DNA of 6,350 nt from Synergistaceae bacterium (lineage in GTDB: Bacteria; Synergistota; Synergistia; Synergistales; Aminobacteriaceae). The notes under the pieces are model-generated. The model ran no database searches. It was not told the DNA's origin and saw only the letters and a list, made by a program, of their open reading frames with translations. Below, piece by piece: positions 6,045 through 6,350 of this stretch. Each line of letters opens with the position of its first letter. The stretch's first letter is position 1. The DNA lies in assembly GCA_017446645.1 (NCBI GenBank), contig JAFSQO010000415.1, positions 1-6,350 of the forward strand, read 5' to 3'. Position numbers and translations under genes: made by a program.

Positions 6045-6350
6045 ACTTTATGAACTGACATGGCCGGGCAAACATGAGGCAATCCTTGAGGCAGGCAGAC
6101 CAACAGACAAAATCTTGAGGCCGTGCGTTGACGACAGCAAAAACTTCGAGACTACACAAAATCTTTATATCGAAGGCGATAACCTTGACGCGCTGAAGAT
6201 TCTGCAAAAGAGTTACATGAAACGAGTCAAGCTAATCTACATTGACCCGCCATATAACACCGGGCATGATTTTATTTACCGGGATGACTTCTCGCAGTCA
6301 GAGTTAGAGAGTCAAAAGGAATTTTCATTATTTGATGACGAAGGCTCACG
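6037..6350 (+). CDS. mod: Type III restriction-modification methyltransferase (Mod), N-terminal part
   Basis: An open frame of 104 codons plus two bases, continuing past the window. It begins MRELYELTWPGKHEAI and contains ILRPC (26-30), the stretch NLYIEGDNLDALKILQKSY (42-60), and the catalytic motif IYIDPPYNTGHDF (67-79). DPPY is motif IV of amino-methyltransferases. The order EGDN-L-x-L-K-x-LQ then IYIDPPYNTG-x-DF-Y-x-DDF is characteristic of beta-class type III Mod (adenine-N6) enzymes. The product should methylate DNA with S-adenosylmethionine and, with a Res subunit expected downstream, recognise a site. Many Mod proteins carry about 60-80 residues before the TWPGK segment; here it is at residue 8, behind a strong ribosome binding site, so this is a short-N-terminus variant or a truncated gene re-using an internal start. 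Confidence 0.9.
   Translation, partial: MRELYELTWPGKHEAILEAGRPTDKILRPCVDDSKNFETTQNLYIEGDNLDALKILQKSYMKRVKLIYIDPPYNTGHDFIYRDDFSQSELESQKEFSLFDDEGS

Noticed and set aside
5971..6207. 78-codon minus-strand open frame across the pstB-mod gap
   Set aside because: It is antisense to the start of mod, which is secured by DPPY and EGDN motifs, and has no convincing initiation signal.

Overview
The window looks like ordinary bacterial chromosome with moderate G+C, tightly packed genes and strong purine-rich ribosome binding sites. A Gram-negative-type (diderm) cell is likely: the phosphate-binding protein and a second exported protein carry plain signal-peptidase-I-type signal peptides, and PstS has no lipobox cysteine. 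The taxon cannot be named from the sequence; a gut-type anaerobe such as a member of Synergistota is only an impression.

Layout. The left part (about 1-2390) is a leftward run of three genes: an exported protein of unknown function (1737-2390), a YgjP/DUF45-type zinc metallopeptidase fused to it by a TAATG stop/start overlap (1015-1737), and the 5' end of a conserved protein of unknown function that runs off the left edge (1-981). An A+T-rich divergent region (2391-2563) follows. Next comes a rightward high-affinity phosphate uptake operon, pstS-pstC-pstA-pstB (2564-5922), with overlapping gene ends throughout. At the right edge a type III restriction-modification methyltransferase gene (mod) starts at 6037 and runs off the window. 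Between pstB and mod lies a short stretch that reads as the broken-off C-terminus of another ABC permease. No phoU, pst-linked two-component genes, RNA genes or CRISPR array were seen.

How the genes work together. PstS captures phosphate in the periplasm, PstC and PstA form the membrane channel, and the PstB dimer supplies ATP hydrolysis. The leftward genes are probably a separate transcription unit, and mod belongs to a separate restriction system that continues to the right.

Most notable observation. pstB contains an extra G+C-rich, palindrome-rich segment at 5450-5527. It is flanked by TA dinucleotides and adds exactly 26 codons in frame. Removing it restores the usual PstB spacing between the Q-loop region and the signature motif. 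It looks like a small MITE-like or palindromic repeat that has become part of a coding sequence. I found no convincing wholly new multi-gene system.
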